Program-made: the position numbers and the translations under genes
The notes under the pieces: generated by a model
The model's database searches: none
What the model saw: only the letters and a program-made list of their open reading frames with translations
What the model was told of the DNA's origin: nothing
Shown here: positions 41,026 to 49,012 of the stretch, piece after piece
How positions within the stretch are numbered: the stretch's first letter is position 1
Layout: every line of letters starts with the position of its first letter
DNA from: Nitrososphaerales archaeon
GTDB lineage: Archaea; Thermoproteota; Nitrososphaeria; Nitrososphaerales; Gagatemarchaeaceae
Reading direction: 5' to 3'
DNA: 64,000 nt
Assembly: GCA_032906765.1 (NCBI GenBank)
Contig: JAJTZB010000001.1
Span: 359,743-423,742, forward strand

Positions 41026-41433
41026 TCAGTCGTCGACCGGCCAGTTTCCCTTCGTTATCAGCTCGACTACGTTGCCCGACGGGTCGTCGAAGTAGACCGA
41101 CCTTGCTTTCCCCCAGTTCACTTCCTTCGTTATCGCGACTCCTTCGCGTGAGAGCCTTGCCTTCCAAGAGTCGTAGTCCGCGTCGTCTATCTCGAAGGCA
41201 AAGTGCTGGATCCCGCTCGCGCCGTGGGCGGGAAGCCTCTTCTCCTGCAGTGTGGTAGCGGCCAGGAAGAGGAGGAGCATGCTCTTTCCTGCCTTGAGGA
41301 AGACGTGCCTGTTAGGCTCGCTGCTGTAGAGTTCGAGTCCGAGGACCCTTGTGTAGAAGTCGCGCGCCGCGTCGAGGTCGGTGACATAGACTCCTGTCTC
41401 GACGACCTTTCTAACAGCCAACGGGTTCTTCAT
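41026..41433 (-). CDS. VOC superfamily (glyoxalase-like) protein
   Basis: A 135-residue protein with two beta-alpha-beta modules: TGVYVTDLDAARDFYTRVLG at the N terminus and IQHFAFEIDD followed by FDDPSGNVVELI. The metal ligands of glyoxalase I-type enzymes are partly visible (His in QHFAFE, Glu in VVELI). Substrate unknown; family members include glyoxalases, epoxide-opening thiol transferases and dioxygenases. Confidence 0.85.
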   Translation of the reverse strand: MKNPLAVRKVVETGVYVTDLDAARDFYTRVLGLELYSSEPNRHVFLKAGKSMLLLFLAATTLQEKRLPAHGASGIQHFAFEIDDADYDSWKARLSREGVAITKEVNWGKARSVYFDDPSGNVVELITKGNWPVDD

Positions 41434-41483
41434 GGTCCCGCCTGGGGAATGGCCGTCGGCGATGAATGTCCCATGAGCTTACC

Positions 41484-43007
41484 CTACAGTTTGGCCAGGT
41501 CTCTGGTCTTGCCCAGCCCTGCCGGCGCGAGGTTGAACTGGATCGTCTTGATCCTTGTCATCTCGTCGATGCTGTACCCGATTCCTTCTCGGCCGAGTCC
41601 CGAGTCCTTGTTGCCTCCGAAGGGGAAGTAGCCCACTCCATGCGACGGAGCGTCGTTTATGCTCACCGACCCCTCTTCCATCGCCTTCGCCACCTTCCAC
41701 GCCGTGTACAGGCTGTTAGTGAAGATGCACGAGTCGAGACCATAGCGAGACTTGTTTGCAATCTGGATTGCTTCGTCGATGCTCTTGACCCTGATCAGCG
41801 CCACGACAGGGCCGAAGGTTTCCTCCCAAGCAATCTTCGCCTCTTGCGGGACGCGGTCTAGAATGGTTGGCTCGAAGTATGCCCCCCTGTGCCTCCCTCC
41901 CTTCAGCAAGAGGGCTCCCTTCGTGACCGCGTCGTCGACCAGCGACTGGACCCTTTCGGCAGCCCCTTCGTTGATCAACGGACCAACGTTGTATCTCTCG
42001 TCTTTCGGGTCGCCCATTCTCCAGGACTCGGATTCGGCCAACAACCGCTCGATGAGCTTCGAGGCGACAGCTTCCTCCACGAGCACTCGGCTGATGGCGT
42101 CGCACCTCTGCCCTGCGTACTTCAGCGACCCCTCGAGCACCTTCTTTGCGGCCAGCGTGATGTCGGCATCTGCGGCCACTATGGCGCATCCCTTCCCTCC
42201 CAGTTCGAGGTGCATCTTCTTCATCCCGACCAGCTTTGCTATGTGCTTCCCAGTTTCCGTGCTTCCGGTGAACGTCACCATCCCTACCAGTTCGTGATTG
42301 ACGAGCGCGTCCCCCACGTCCTTCCCCCTGCCCGTGATTATGTTCACGACACCATCTGGAATCCCCGCCTCCTGGAAGGCCTTCGTCAGGAGGACGGCCG
42401 AGATTGGGTCATCACTCGCGGGCTTGATTACCACTGCGTTTCCCGAGACTATCGCTGGCACGATCTTCGCTGTCACTGAGAAGAGCGGGTAGTTGAAGGG
42501 CGTGACGCATGCTATCACTCCAATCGGCTCGTGTATCACGAGGGCGAACTTCGCCATGGTGTCCTCCGACCAGTCTCCGGGCACGTATTCGCCGAAGATC
42601 CTCCTCGCCTCCTCCATCGTCATCTTGATTCTGTTCTGCGAGGCGCGCACTTCGCTCTTGGCTGCGCTCACAGGCTTCCCCGCCTCCAGGACCAGCGTCC
42701 TGACGAATTCGTCGTCATGGTCCTGCATGATGTGCCTGGCCTTGTTCAGCATGTCGATTCTGTCAATTGCAGGGATGTCCCTGATCTTCCTTCGTGAGTC
42801 GTACGCCGTCTTGACTGCGTTCTCTACGTCCTCGGCCGTGCCTGCCTGGACCCTGCCGACAACCGAGCGGTCCCCAGGGGAGTGCACGTCCATGACTCCG
42901 CCGCGGGCGGACAATACCCAGCGGCCTCCGATGAGCATCTTGAATTGTGGGACCCCAGCATTCACTGTGTAACAATCGCGAAAGATTTCGGTAAGCGTTA
43001 GCGACAT
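41484..43007 (-). CDS. NAD(P)-dependent aldehyde dehydrogenase (GAPN/lactaldehyde type)
   Basis: A 507-residue ALDH. It contains TPFNYPLFSVTAKIVPA, the nucleotide loop FTGSTETGKHIA, the catalytic Glu in HLELGGKGCAIV, the catalytic Cys in YAGQRCDAISRVLV, and SINDAPSHGVGYFPFGG. The AGQRCDA context is typical of archaeal non-phosphorylating glyceraldehyde-3-phosphate, lactaldehyde and related dehydrogenases. The aldolase products of the 31-34 kb operon would be plausible substrates. The ATG at 43007 or a TTG at 43028 may be the start; TATA-like ttataa lies near 43060. Confidence 0.9.
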   Translation of the reverse strand: MSLTLTEIFRDCYTVNAGVPQFKMLIGGRWVLSARGGVMDVHSPGDRSVVGRVQAGTAEDVENAVKTAYDSRRKIRDIPAIDRIDMLNKARHIMQDHDDEFVRTLVLEAGKPVSAAKSEVRASQNRIKMTMEEARRIFGEYVPGDWSEDTMAKFALVIHEPIGVIACVTPFNYPLFSVTAKIVPAIVSGNAVVIKPASDDPISAVLLTKAFQEAGIPDGVVNIITGRGKDVGDALVNHELVGMVTFTGSTETGKHIAKLVGMKKMHLELGGKGCAIVAADADITLAAKKVLEGSLKYAGQRCDAISRVLVEEAVASKLIERLLAESESWRMGDPKDERYNVGPLINEGAAERVQSLVDDAVTKGALLLKGGRHRGAYFEPTILDRVPQEAKIAWEETFGPVVALIRVKSIDEAIQIANKSRYGLDSCIFTNSLYTAWKVAKAMEEGSVSINDAPSHGVGYFPFGGNKDSGLGREGIGYSIDEMTRIKTIQFNLAPAGLGKTRDLAKL

Positions 43008-43135
43008 CGGTCCAGATTCCTGCGTCAAATGACCTTCGGCGAGAAGGGCCCTCGGGTTCTTATAAACAGAACGAGGCGGAAGGGCTCGAGACCCTCAAGA
43101 TGACTTAATACAGTAAGCAAATGTGTGCGCCGAAG

Positions 43136-43981
43136 ATGGCGCAGCTCGTCGACGTCAAGGGTTTCGGCTTCAGGTACACAGACGCAAGCAGGTGGGCGGT
43201 CAAGGAAGTGGACCTCGCAGTCGACGAAGGAGAGGTTGTAGTCCTCGCCGGGCCAAGTGGCTGCGGCAAGTCGACGCTGCTTCGCGCCGTCAACGGTCTG
43301 ATTCCTCACATGTACAACGGAGAGTACGTCGGGACTGTAACAGTCGCGGGAAAGGAGGTGGCCAAGACCGAGATGAGGGAGCTTGCGCAGACCGTTGGGT
43401 TCCTCTTCCAGAACCCAGAGAACCAGATCTTCATGTTCTCAGTCGAGAGGGACGTTGCCTTTGGACTTGAGAACTTGGGCACGGGGAGAGCAGAGATGAG
43501 AGAGAGGGTAGACGAGGCAATGAGGCTCATGGGCGTCACCGACCTGGCCAGGCGGGCGCCACACGAACTCTCGGACGGCCAGAAACAGAGGGTCGCGCTT
43601 GCGGGTGTGATTGCGATGAAGCCCAGGCTGGTGATACTGGACGAGCCGACGTCTCTCTTGGACCCGAAGACAGCCTCTGAACTCGTCTTGTCGGTGGACA
43701 AGCTGAGGAAGGAGACAGGTACGACGTTCGTGGTAGTTGAGCACAGGCTCGACCTGCTGGTCAGGATTGCAGACAGGCTTGTCGTAATGAACGATGGGAG
43801 AAAGGTCATGGACGGCAGGCCCGGCGATGTTCTGGCCAATGAAGATGCGAAGGGCTACGGCGTGGCTGTGCCTGTGCTGAGCAAGTTGGAGAACTCGCTC
43901 ATGGGCGACGGGGTGCGTCTGAGCTCGAACCTTCTCGGACCGGCCGAGCTCGCGGACGAGGTGAATTCGACGGTCAAATGA
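43136..43981 (+). CDS. ecfA1: ECF transporter ATPase EcfA1
   Basis: A 281-residue ABC ATPase with Walker A GPSGCGKSTLL, Q-loop QNPENQIF typical of ECF ATPases, signature LSDGQKQR, and Walker B LVILDEPTS. The ATG at 43136 lies 29 bp after TATA-like cttaata (43104-43110); an ATG at 43121 would precede the predicted transcription start. It overlaps ecfA2 by four bases. Confidence 0.93.
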   Translation: MAQLVDVKGFGFRYTDASRWAVKEVDLAVDEGEVVVLAGPSGCGKSTLLRAVNGLIPHMYNGEYVGTVTVAGKEVAKTEMRELAQTVGFLFQNPENQIFMFSVERDVAFGLENLGTGRAEMRERVDEAMRLMGVTDLARRAPHELSDGQKQRVALAGVIAMKPRLVILDEPTSLLDPKTASELVLSVDKLRKETGTTFVVVEHRLDLLVRIADRLVVMNDGRKVMDGRPGDVLANEDAKGYGVAVPVLSKLENSLMGDGVRLSSNLLGPAELADEVNSTVK

Positions 43982-44787
43982 TCGAGTTCAAGGAGGTGAC
44001 CTTCGTCCAGCCGACGGGCGTCCACGCGCTTGACGGTGTCAGCCTGACAGTAAGCGATGCGGAGACAGTCGCAATAGTTGGCGAGAACGGCGCGGGAAAG
44101 ACAACCCTGGTGAAGCACATCACCGGTCTGCTGAAGCCGACCACCGGGACAGTCCTAGTGGACGGCGAGGACACGAGGCATGAGAGCACAGCCCAGCTCT
44201 CGCGAAAGGTGGGGGTCGCCTTCCAGAACCCGGACCATCAGCTCTTCTCCGAAAGCGTCGAGGAAGAGATTGCGTTCGGGCTCAGGAACTTCGGCTTCCC
44301 GCCGGAGTTGACTGCCCAGAGGGTAGACTGGTCGTTGAAGTTCTTCGGCCTGGAGGAGTACAGGAAGTCCTCCCCCTTGATACTCAGCGGCGGGGAGAAG
44401 AAGCGGCTAACACTCGCGTGCATACTCTCCTGGGACCCGAAGGTGGTCGTCCTCGACGAACCCACGGTAGGGCAGGACGCCATCCAGAAGGAGAAGCTAG
44501 CGGAAATAATCAGGATGCTGAGGTCGACAGGGAAGACAGTCATCCTCGTCTCCCACGACATCGAGTTCCTGTGGCCGATCCAGCCGAGGCTGATCGTGAT
44601 GTCAAGGGGCAGAATCATTGCTGACGGAGAAGCCAAGGAGGTAATGCTCGCCAAGGAGAAGCTGGCGGGCGCCAGGGTAACTCAGCCGCAGCTGGTGATG
44701 TTCTACCAAGACCTGAGGGAGAAGCCCGCCTCGCCTTTTCTGGACGACTTGGACGCGAGAAAGTGGCTCTCTAGGCCGGCGAAGTAG
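43978..44787 (+). CDS. ecfA2: ECF transporter ATPase EcfA2
   Basis: A 269-residue ABC ATPase with Walker A GENGAGKTTLV, QNPDHQLF, signature LSGGEKKR, Walker B VVVLDEPTV and H-loop VSHDIEF. Both ECF ATPases are intact here, unlike the fused protein at 36424-38142. Overlaps ecfA1 (ATGA) and is followed by ecfT after one base. Confidence 0.93.
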   Translation: MIEFKEVTFVQPTGVHALDGVSLTVSDAETVAIVGENGAGKTTLVKHITGLLKPTTGTVLVDGEDTRHESTAQLSRKVGVAFQNPDHQLFSESVEEEIAFGLRNFGFPPELTAQRVDWSLKFFGLEEYRKSSPLILSGGEKKRLTLACILSWDPKVVVLDEPTVGQDAIQKEKLAEIIRMLRSTGKTVILVSHDIEFLWPIQPRLIVMSRGRIIADGEAKEVMLAKEKLAGARVTQPQLVMFYQDLREKPASPFLDDLDARKWLSRPAK

Positions 44788-44788
44788 C

Positions 44789-45535
44789 ATGATGTGGCTA
44801 AGCGGGGGTTTCATCTTCAGGCGGACCGACTCGGTCTTCCACAGGCTCGACCCGCGGGTGAAGCTGCTGGTCTCCATCCTGATGTTCGCCACGGCCCTCC
44901 TCGTCAGGTCAATCTTCCAGCTCGTTTTCGTGCTTGCGTTCATCATTGCAATTGCCGCCGTGGCGAAGGTTCTCAGGCGGATATCGAGGACGATGCTGCT
45001 TACGGCCACGTTCGCGGCCTTCATCTTCGTCATCAACATTGTCTTCACCGGGAACCTGGCCACGTCGGCGCTCTACGCCTCCAGGTTCATAGCGATCGTC
45101 GTCTCCACCAGCCTGTTCTTCATCACGACGTCGCCAGACGAGCTCGAGCAGGTGATGAAGACGTTCAGGCTCCCCAGGGACGTGGTCTTCGCCTTCGTCA
45201 CGGCCGTCAGATTCATTCCAGTGATGATGCTCGATACGATGCAGATCATGGACGCGCAGAAGTCGAGAGGGCTGGAGCTCGAGAAGGGGAACCTGGTGAG
45301 AAGGTTGAAGAACATGATACCCGTCCTAATCCCGCTCGTCGTCAACTCCGTGATAAGGAGCGGCGAGCTCGCGGAGGCGATGGAGTCTAGGGCGTACGGG
45401 GCCGTCCCGAAGCCGACTTCTCTTTTCGAGTACAGGACGAGCAGAGCAGACAAGGCCGTCGCACTCGCCAGCTTCGTCTTGTTCTCGCTCGCTGCCTACG
45501 CTATATACTTCCTGCTGCCCGTGATGCCAATATGA
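44789..45535 (+). CDS. ecfT: ECF transporter transmembrane subunit EcfT (second)
   Basis: A 248-residue EcfT-family protein with RRTDSVFHRLDPRVKLLVS near the start, membrane helices, and the two Arg coupling motifs AQKSRGLELEKG and MESRAYGA. There is no S subunit gene next to this module, so it probably serves solitary S subunits encoded elsewhere (a shared, group II-type ECF module). Its stop overlaps the XPF nuclease start. Confidence 0.9.
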   Translation: MMWLSGGFIFRRTDSVFHRLDPRVKLLVSILMFATALLVRSIFQLVFVLAFIIAIAAVAKVLRRISRTMLLTATFAAFIFVINIVFTGNLATSALYASRFIAIVVSTSLFFITTSPDELEQVMKTFRLPRDVVFAFVTAVRFIPVMMLDTMQIMDAQKSRGLELEKGNLVRRLKNMIPVLIPLVVNSVIRSGELAEAMESRAYGAVPKPTSLFEYRTSRADKAVALASFVLFSLAAYAIYFLLPVMPI

Positions 45536-46218
45536 TTCCCGCGCGGGTCGTGGCCGACGAGAGGGAGAAGGCGAGCGGCGTCCCGGAAGAGCTCTCCAAG
45601 CTCAACGTGAGAGTGTACTTCAACCAACTCCCAGTCGCCGACTACGTCCTGAACCCGGAGATAGCAGTGGAGAGGAAGTCCGTGAGAGACCTCCTCTCTT
45701 CCATCTACGACGCGAGGATCTTCTCCCAGTCCGCCAGGCTGGCGGCGTCGTACGCGAAGCCCTACCTACTCATCGAGGGCGACTCGACGGAAGTCCAGAA
45801 GCTGGCCAAGAACCTGAAGGCGTACTACGGGGCGATTTCCAACATAACGCTCGCATACGGGCTGAGGGTCATCTACACGGCAAACCCGAGAGAGACCGCG
45901 ATTGCCATTGCAGAGCTCCTCACCCACGCTCGGGCGAAGCCGCTCGCACGACTTCCTGTGGAGGCGCCGCCTAGAGGAAAGAGCCTGCCTCAGCAACAGC
46001 TGTACCTCGTCTCGTCGATGCCGGGCGTGGGCAGGAAGCTCGCAGAGAGGCTGCTCCTGAAGTACGGGACGCCGAGAAGGATAATGGGGCTGACCCAGGG
46101 AGAGATGTCGATGACGCAAGGAATAGGTTGGAAGAGGGCCCAGAGGATGAAGGACCTCCTGGACACGAAGTACTTACGTTACGACAAGAAGGAAGATCAG
46201 ACGAGGCTGGAGGAATGA
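45532..46218 (+). CDS. xpf: XPF/ERCC4-type structure-specific endonuclease
   Basis: A 228-residue short archaeal XPF. The nuclease motif is VERKSVRDLLSSI (ERK-x3-D), with an N-terminal ADEREKASGVPE block, followed by a C-terminal helix-hairpin-helix pair (SSMPGVGRKLAERLL and TQGIGWKRAQRM). It cuts branched or flap DNA, usually together with PCNA. The helicase domain of Hef is absent. Start overlaps ecfT and stop overlaps the next gene (ATGA). Confidence 0.92.
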   Translation: MIPARVVADEREKASGVPEELSKLNVRVYFNQLPVADYVLNPEIAVERKSVRDLLSSIYDARIFSQSARLAASYAKPYLLIEGDSTEVQKLAKNLKAYYGAISNITLAYGLRVIYTANPRETAIAIAELLTHARAKPLARLPVEAPPRGKSLPQQQLYLVSSMPGVGRKLAERLLLKYGTPRRIMGLTQGEMSMTQGIGWKRAQRMKDLLDTKYLRYDKKEDQTRLEE

Positions 46219-46832
46219 AGGTCGCGATAATAGGCGGCACGGGAAAGCTCGGGATGGCGCTCGCAGCCCAGCTCTCGAAGAAGCACGAAGTCCTCATCGG
46301 GTCGAGGGACAAGGCCAAGGCGGAGAGGGCGGCACGCACTGTGCCCGGCGTCCGCGGGGAAGACGAGCTGGGCGCTGCAGGAGCCTGCGAAGCGGCAATA
46401 CTCGCGATTCCGTACGCGGCGGTCGGGAGGATGGGGGCCCTCGAGCCTGCGCTGGCAGGTAAGCTGGTCATCTCTCCGGTTGTCCCGATGAAGATCGAGA
46501 AGGGGACGTTCCATTACGCCGCAGAGTCAGGCTCCGCTGCGGAGGAGATTGCATCCTTGCTGAAGAGGAGCAGGGTGGCGGCAGCGCTCCACACGGTCCC
46601 CGCGCGCTTCATGCTCGAATCTGGGAGGGGAGACATCGACGTGCTGATCGCTGCGGACGACAAGAAGACCTTCGACGAGGCCGCTGCGATAGTCGGTAGC
46701 ATAAGCGGAGTGAGGCCGCTTTATGGGGGCCCGCTCTCCATGGCCTCGTCGATCGAGAGGATCACACCGCTGCTCCGGAACCTGGCGAAGATGAACGGCA
46801 TGAAAATCCCGTCCATCAAGTTCGTCGCATAG
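46215..46832 (+). CDS. npdG: F420H2:NADP oxidoreductase-like (NADPH-dependent F420 reductase)
   Basis: A 205-residue Rossmann protein: KVAIIGGTGKLGMALA, then VLIGSRDKAKAERAA with the Arg of NADP-binding enzymes, LAIPYAAVGRMGAL, and VISPVVPMKI. The full layout fits F420-dependent NADP reductases that exchange hydride between F420 and NADP. The next gene encodes an F420-type luciferase-like oxidoreductase, which supports the reading. Start overlaps the xpf stop. Confidence 0.85.
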   Translation: MKVAIIGGTGKLGMALAAQLSKKHEVLIGSRDKAKAERAARTVPGVRGEDELGAAGACEAAILAIPYAAVGRMGALEPALAGKLVISPVVPMKIEKGTFHYAAESGSAAEEIASLLKRSRVAAALHTVPARFMLESGRGDIDVLIAADDKKTFDEAAAIVGSISGVRPLYGGPLSMASSIERITPLLRNLAKMNGMKIPSIKFVA

Positions 46833-46869
46833 GAAGATTAGATAACCCCCCAAGTGCCGCGTTCCCGCG

Positions 46870-47748
46870 ATGAAGTTCGGATTCATCCTTCCTAACTTCG
46901 GCGATAGAATCGGACCGGGGGAACTGGTGGAGATATCGAAGGCTTGCGAAGAGGAAGGCTTCGACTCCGTCTGGGCAACTGACCACATCATCATGCCAGT
47001 CGAGCTGAGGGAGCCGTACGGCCAGGTGCTAGAGCCGCTTGTCACAATCTCGTTCGTCGCCGCCGCGACACGCAGGCTCAAGGTCGGGACGTCAATATTG
47101 GTCCTCCCCCAGAGGAACCCGATACTCGTCGCAAAGCAGGCGGCTACCATCGACGCGTTCTCCGGCGGGAGGCTGATACTCGGTTTCGGCGCGGGCTGGG
47201 CAGAGAAGGAGTTCGGCTTCCTCGGCGCCGACTTCAAGAGAAGGGGGAGGATGATGGACGAGAGCGTCAGGCTGATCAAGAAGCTCTGGAGCGACGACAT
47301 GGTCAGCTTCGAGGGCGAATTCTTCCACGTCAAGGACGCGCTCTTCTTGCCGAAGCCTGCACATGGGAACGTCCCGATTTGGATCGCGGGCAACAGCAGG
47401 AGCGCGATAGAAAGGGCAATCAGGCTCGGGGACGGCTGGCATCCCGTAGGCCTGGACCTGAAGAGCTACGCCGCGGGCGCAGAGATGATAAGGCAATCTG
47501 GAAAGAGACTGACCCTCTCCATGAGGATGACAACCGACCTGAGGAAGAAGAGGGAAGACTCGGTCGCGCCATCGGGCGAGCGGAGGACCTACTTCTCGGG
47601 TGGCGCCGCCGAGGTCCGAAGGTCCATCGACGACTACTCGCGCGCCGGGCTGGAGTACCCGTGCATCGCAATACTTCACCCGTCGGCGATTGAAATCATG
47701 GAGGACGTGCGCAAGTTCGGCAGAGACGTTATCAGGTCCTACGGCTAG
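46870..47748 (+). CDS. LLM-class F420-dependent oxidoreductase
   Basis: A 292-residue TIM-barrel luciferase-like enzyme: FGFILPNFGDRIGP, FDSVWATDHIIMP, LKVGTSILVLPQRNPI, and LILGFGAGWAEKEF. Family members use F420 or FMN for hydride transfers. TATA-like gattagata lies about 30 bp before the ATG at 46870, so it has its own leaderless promoter. Substrate unknown. It overlaps the convergent flavin reductase gene by 17 bp at the 3' end. Confidence 0.9.
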   Translation: MKFGFILPNFGDRIGPGELVEISKACEEEGFDSVWATDHIIMPVELREPYGQVLEPLVTISFVAAATRRLKVGTSILVLPQRNPILVAKQAATIDAFSGGRLILGFGAGWAEKEFGFLGADFKRRGRMMDESVRLIKKLWSDDMVSFEGEFFHVKDALFLPKPAHGNVPIWIAGNSRSAIERAIRLGDGWHPVGLDLKSYAAGAEMIRQSGKRLTLSMRMTTDLRKKREDSVAPSGERRTYFSGGAAEVRRSIDDYSRAGLEYPCIAILHPSAIEIMEDVRKFGRDVIRSYG

Positions 47749-48274
47749 CTGTCCTGTACGTGCTGAACCCTCCCTGCCAGCCCGCGTAGAGTATGGGAGC
47801 GTAGTTCTTGAAGCGCCAGTAGCCGCGGAAGTCGCCGGAAGCGTACGCAGATTCCACCCCGCCGATTAGGAAGACGTGGTCACCGACCCTTCGATGCGAG
47901 CGAACTGAGCACTCGACGGCAGCGACGGAGTCTGAGACGACGGGCGCGCCGACCTTCCTGCCTCGCCTGTGGGCGAGACCTGCTGCTGCGAGCTTGTCAG
48001 TCATCCCGCGGCCTGTGTGCGTTGCGAGGAATGACATGGCCTCCGCCCGCCTCTTGTCGAGGAAGCAGAGGCTGAACGCCCCCGAAGCGATCGCAAGCTT
48101 GAGGGTGAAACTGCGCGGGGCGCACGCGATGCCGATGAGAGGCGGCTCGGCGGAGATGGAGGTGTACGACACGACTGGCATGGCTGAAACTGATCCGCCA
48201 GACGAAGAGCAGAGGAGGGCTGGGACGCCCGGATAGAACAGCCTGTGGACGACGGATGGGTCGACGGCTTTCAA
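47732..48274 (-). CDS. flavin reductase-like, FMN-binding split-barrel protein
   Basis: A 180-residue protein with MPVVSYTSISAEPPLIGIA, FSLCFLDKRRAEAM and HVFLIGGVESAY, the order of the flavin-reductase-like split barrel. It binds FMN and may supply reduced flavin or act as an F420/FMN oxidoreductase. Convergent with the LLM enzyme, with overlapping 3' ends. Confidence 0.85.
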   Translation of the reverse strand: MKAVDPSVVHRLFYPGVPALLCSSSGGSVSAMPVVSYTSISAEPPLIGIACAPRSFTLKLAIASGAFSLCFLDKRRAEAMSFLATHTGRGMTDKLAAAGLAHRRGRKVGAPVVSDSVAAVECSVRSHRRVGDHVFLIGGVESAYASGDFRGYWRFKNYAPILYAGWQGGFSTYRTASRRT

Positions 48275-48316
48275 GGCAGGAGGAGGAGAGGGCGCCTCGC
48301 TAGATAAGCGGGCGGT

Positions 48317-48958
48317 TCACGCCGAGAAGCGGAAGTGGACTATCGCGACGTCGCCCCACTCGTCGGCTGCGATGGCTGTATAGACGCCTGAGAGCTGAGA
48401 CATGTAGGGCGGGTTTCCGTAGGTGAGCGTTGTGCTGAGATTCCACTCTGCGAGCGAGCCGTTGAGCCTGACAATCGCCAGTGAGGAGTGCGGCTGCATC
48501 AGGAAGGAACTAGGGGTATACATGGACACGGGGCAGGCGATCATCGGCCTCACCAAGGGGACGAAGGTACCGAGAGTGTAGTTGTCAAAGGTGTAATAGC
48601 CTCGCATCAGGCCAACTCCGATCGGCCAGCCGTTCGTGCAGATTCGCGTCCAGAGGTAATTGGGGCTGACGGCCCATTGGTTGGCAGCCGTTGCGTTGAG
48701 AATCTCCGAGGAGGTGTTGTTCGCCCAGCCGGAAATCGACACTTCTTCCGTCCCGCTCAGAGATGTAGTATTCAGGTTGATGTTCAGCGTAAAGCCGTAG
48801 GGAGAGGTGACTGAGGCGCTCCGCTCGAAGTGCTCGTGAACAGGGTTGACGAGAGGTGGTACGAAAATCGCAGCGAAGATGACTAACACTATGGCCGCAA
48901 GGATGATGGCCATGTTCCTCGCGTTCCTGCTGTACTCCCTGTCCTCTTGCGTGGACAT
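48317..48958 (-). CDS. membrane-anchored DEWG-family protein (paralogue of 5126-5770)
   Basis: A 213-residue protein with a short charged N terminus, one membrane helix (MAIILAAIVLVIFAAIFV) and an extracytoplasmic domain with many N-x-S/T sequons. It is the paralogue of the protein at 5126-5770: IGVGLMRGYYT, a single Cys near MIACPVSMY, and the C-terminal YTAIAADEWGDVAIVHF correspond block by block. The ATG at 48958 is about 29 bp from TATA-like attaag (near 48987). Function unknown. Confidence 0.8.
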   Translation of the reverse strand: MSTQEDREYSRNARNMAIILAAIVLVIFAAIFVPPLVNPVHEHFERSASVTSPYGFTLNINLNTTSLSGTEEVSISGWANNTSSEILNATAANQWAVSPNYLWTRICTNGWPIGVGLMRGYYTFDNYTLGTFVPLVRPMIACPVSMYTPSSFLMQPHSSLAIVRLNGSLAEWNLSTTLTYGNPPYMSQLSGVYTAIAADEWGDVAIVHFRFSA

Positions 48959-49012
48959 CGTTACGGCTTTGGTGGCGGACGTCTTAATCCTAATCTCGAG
49001 AACGCTGAATCT

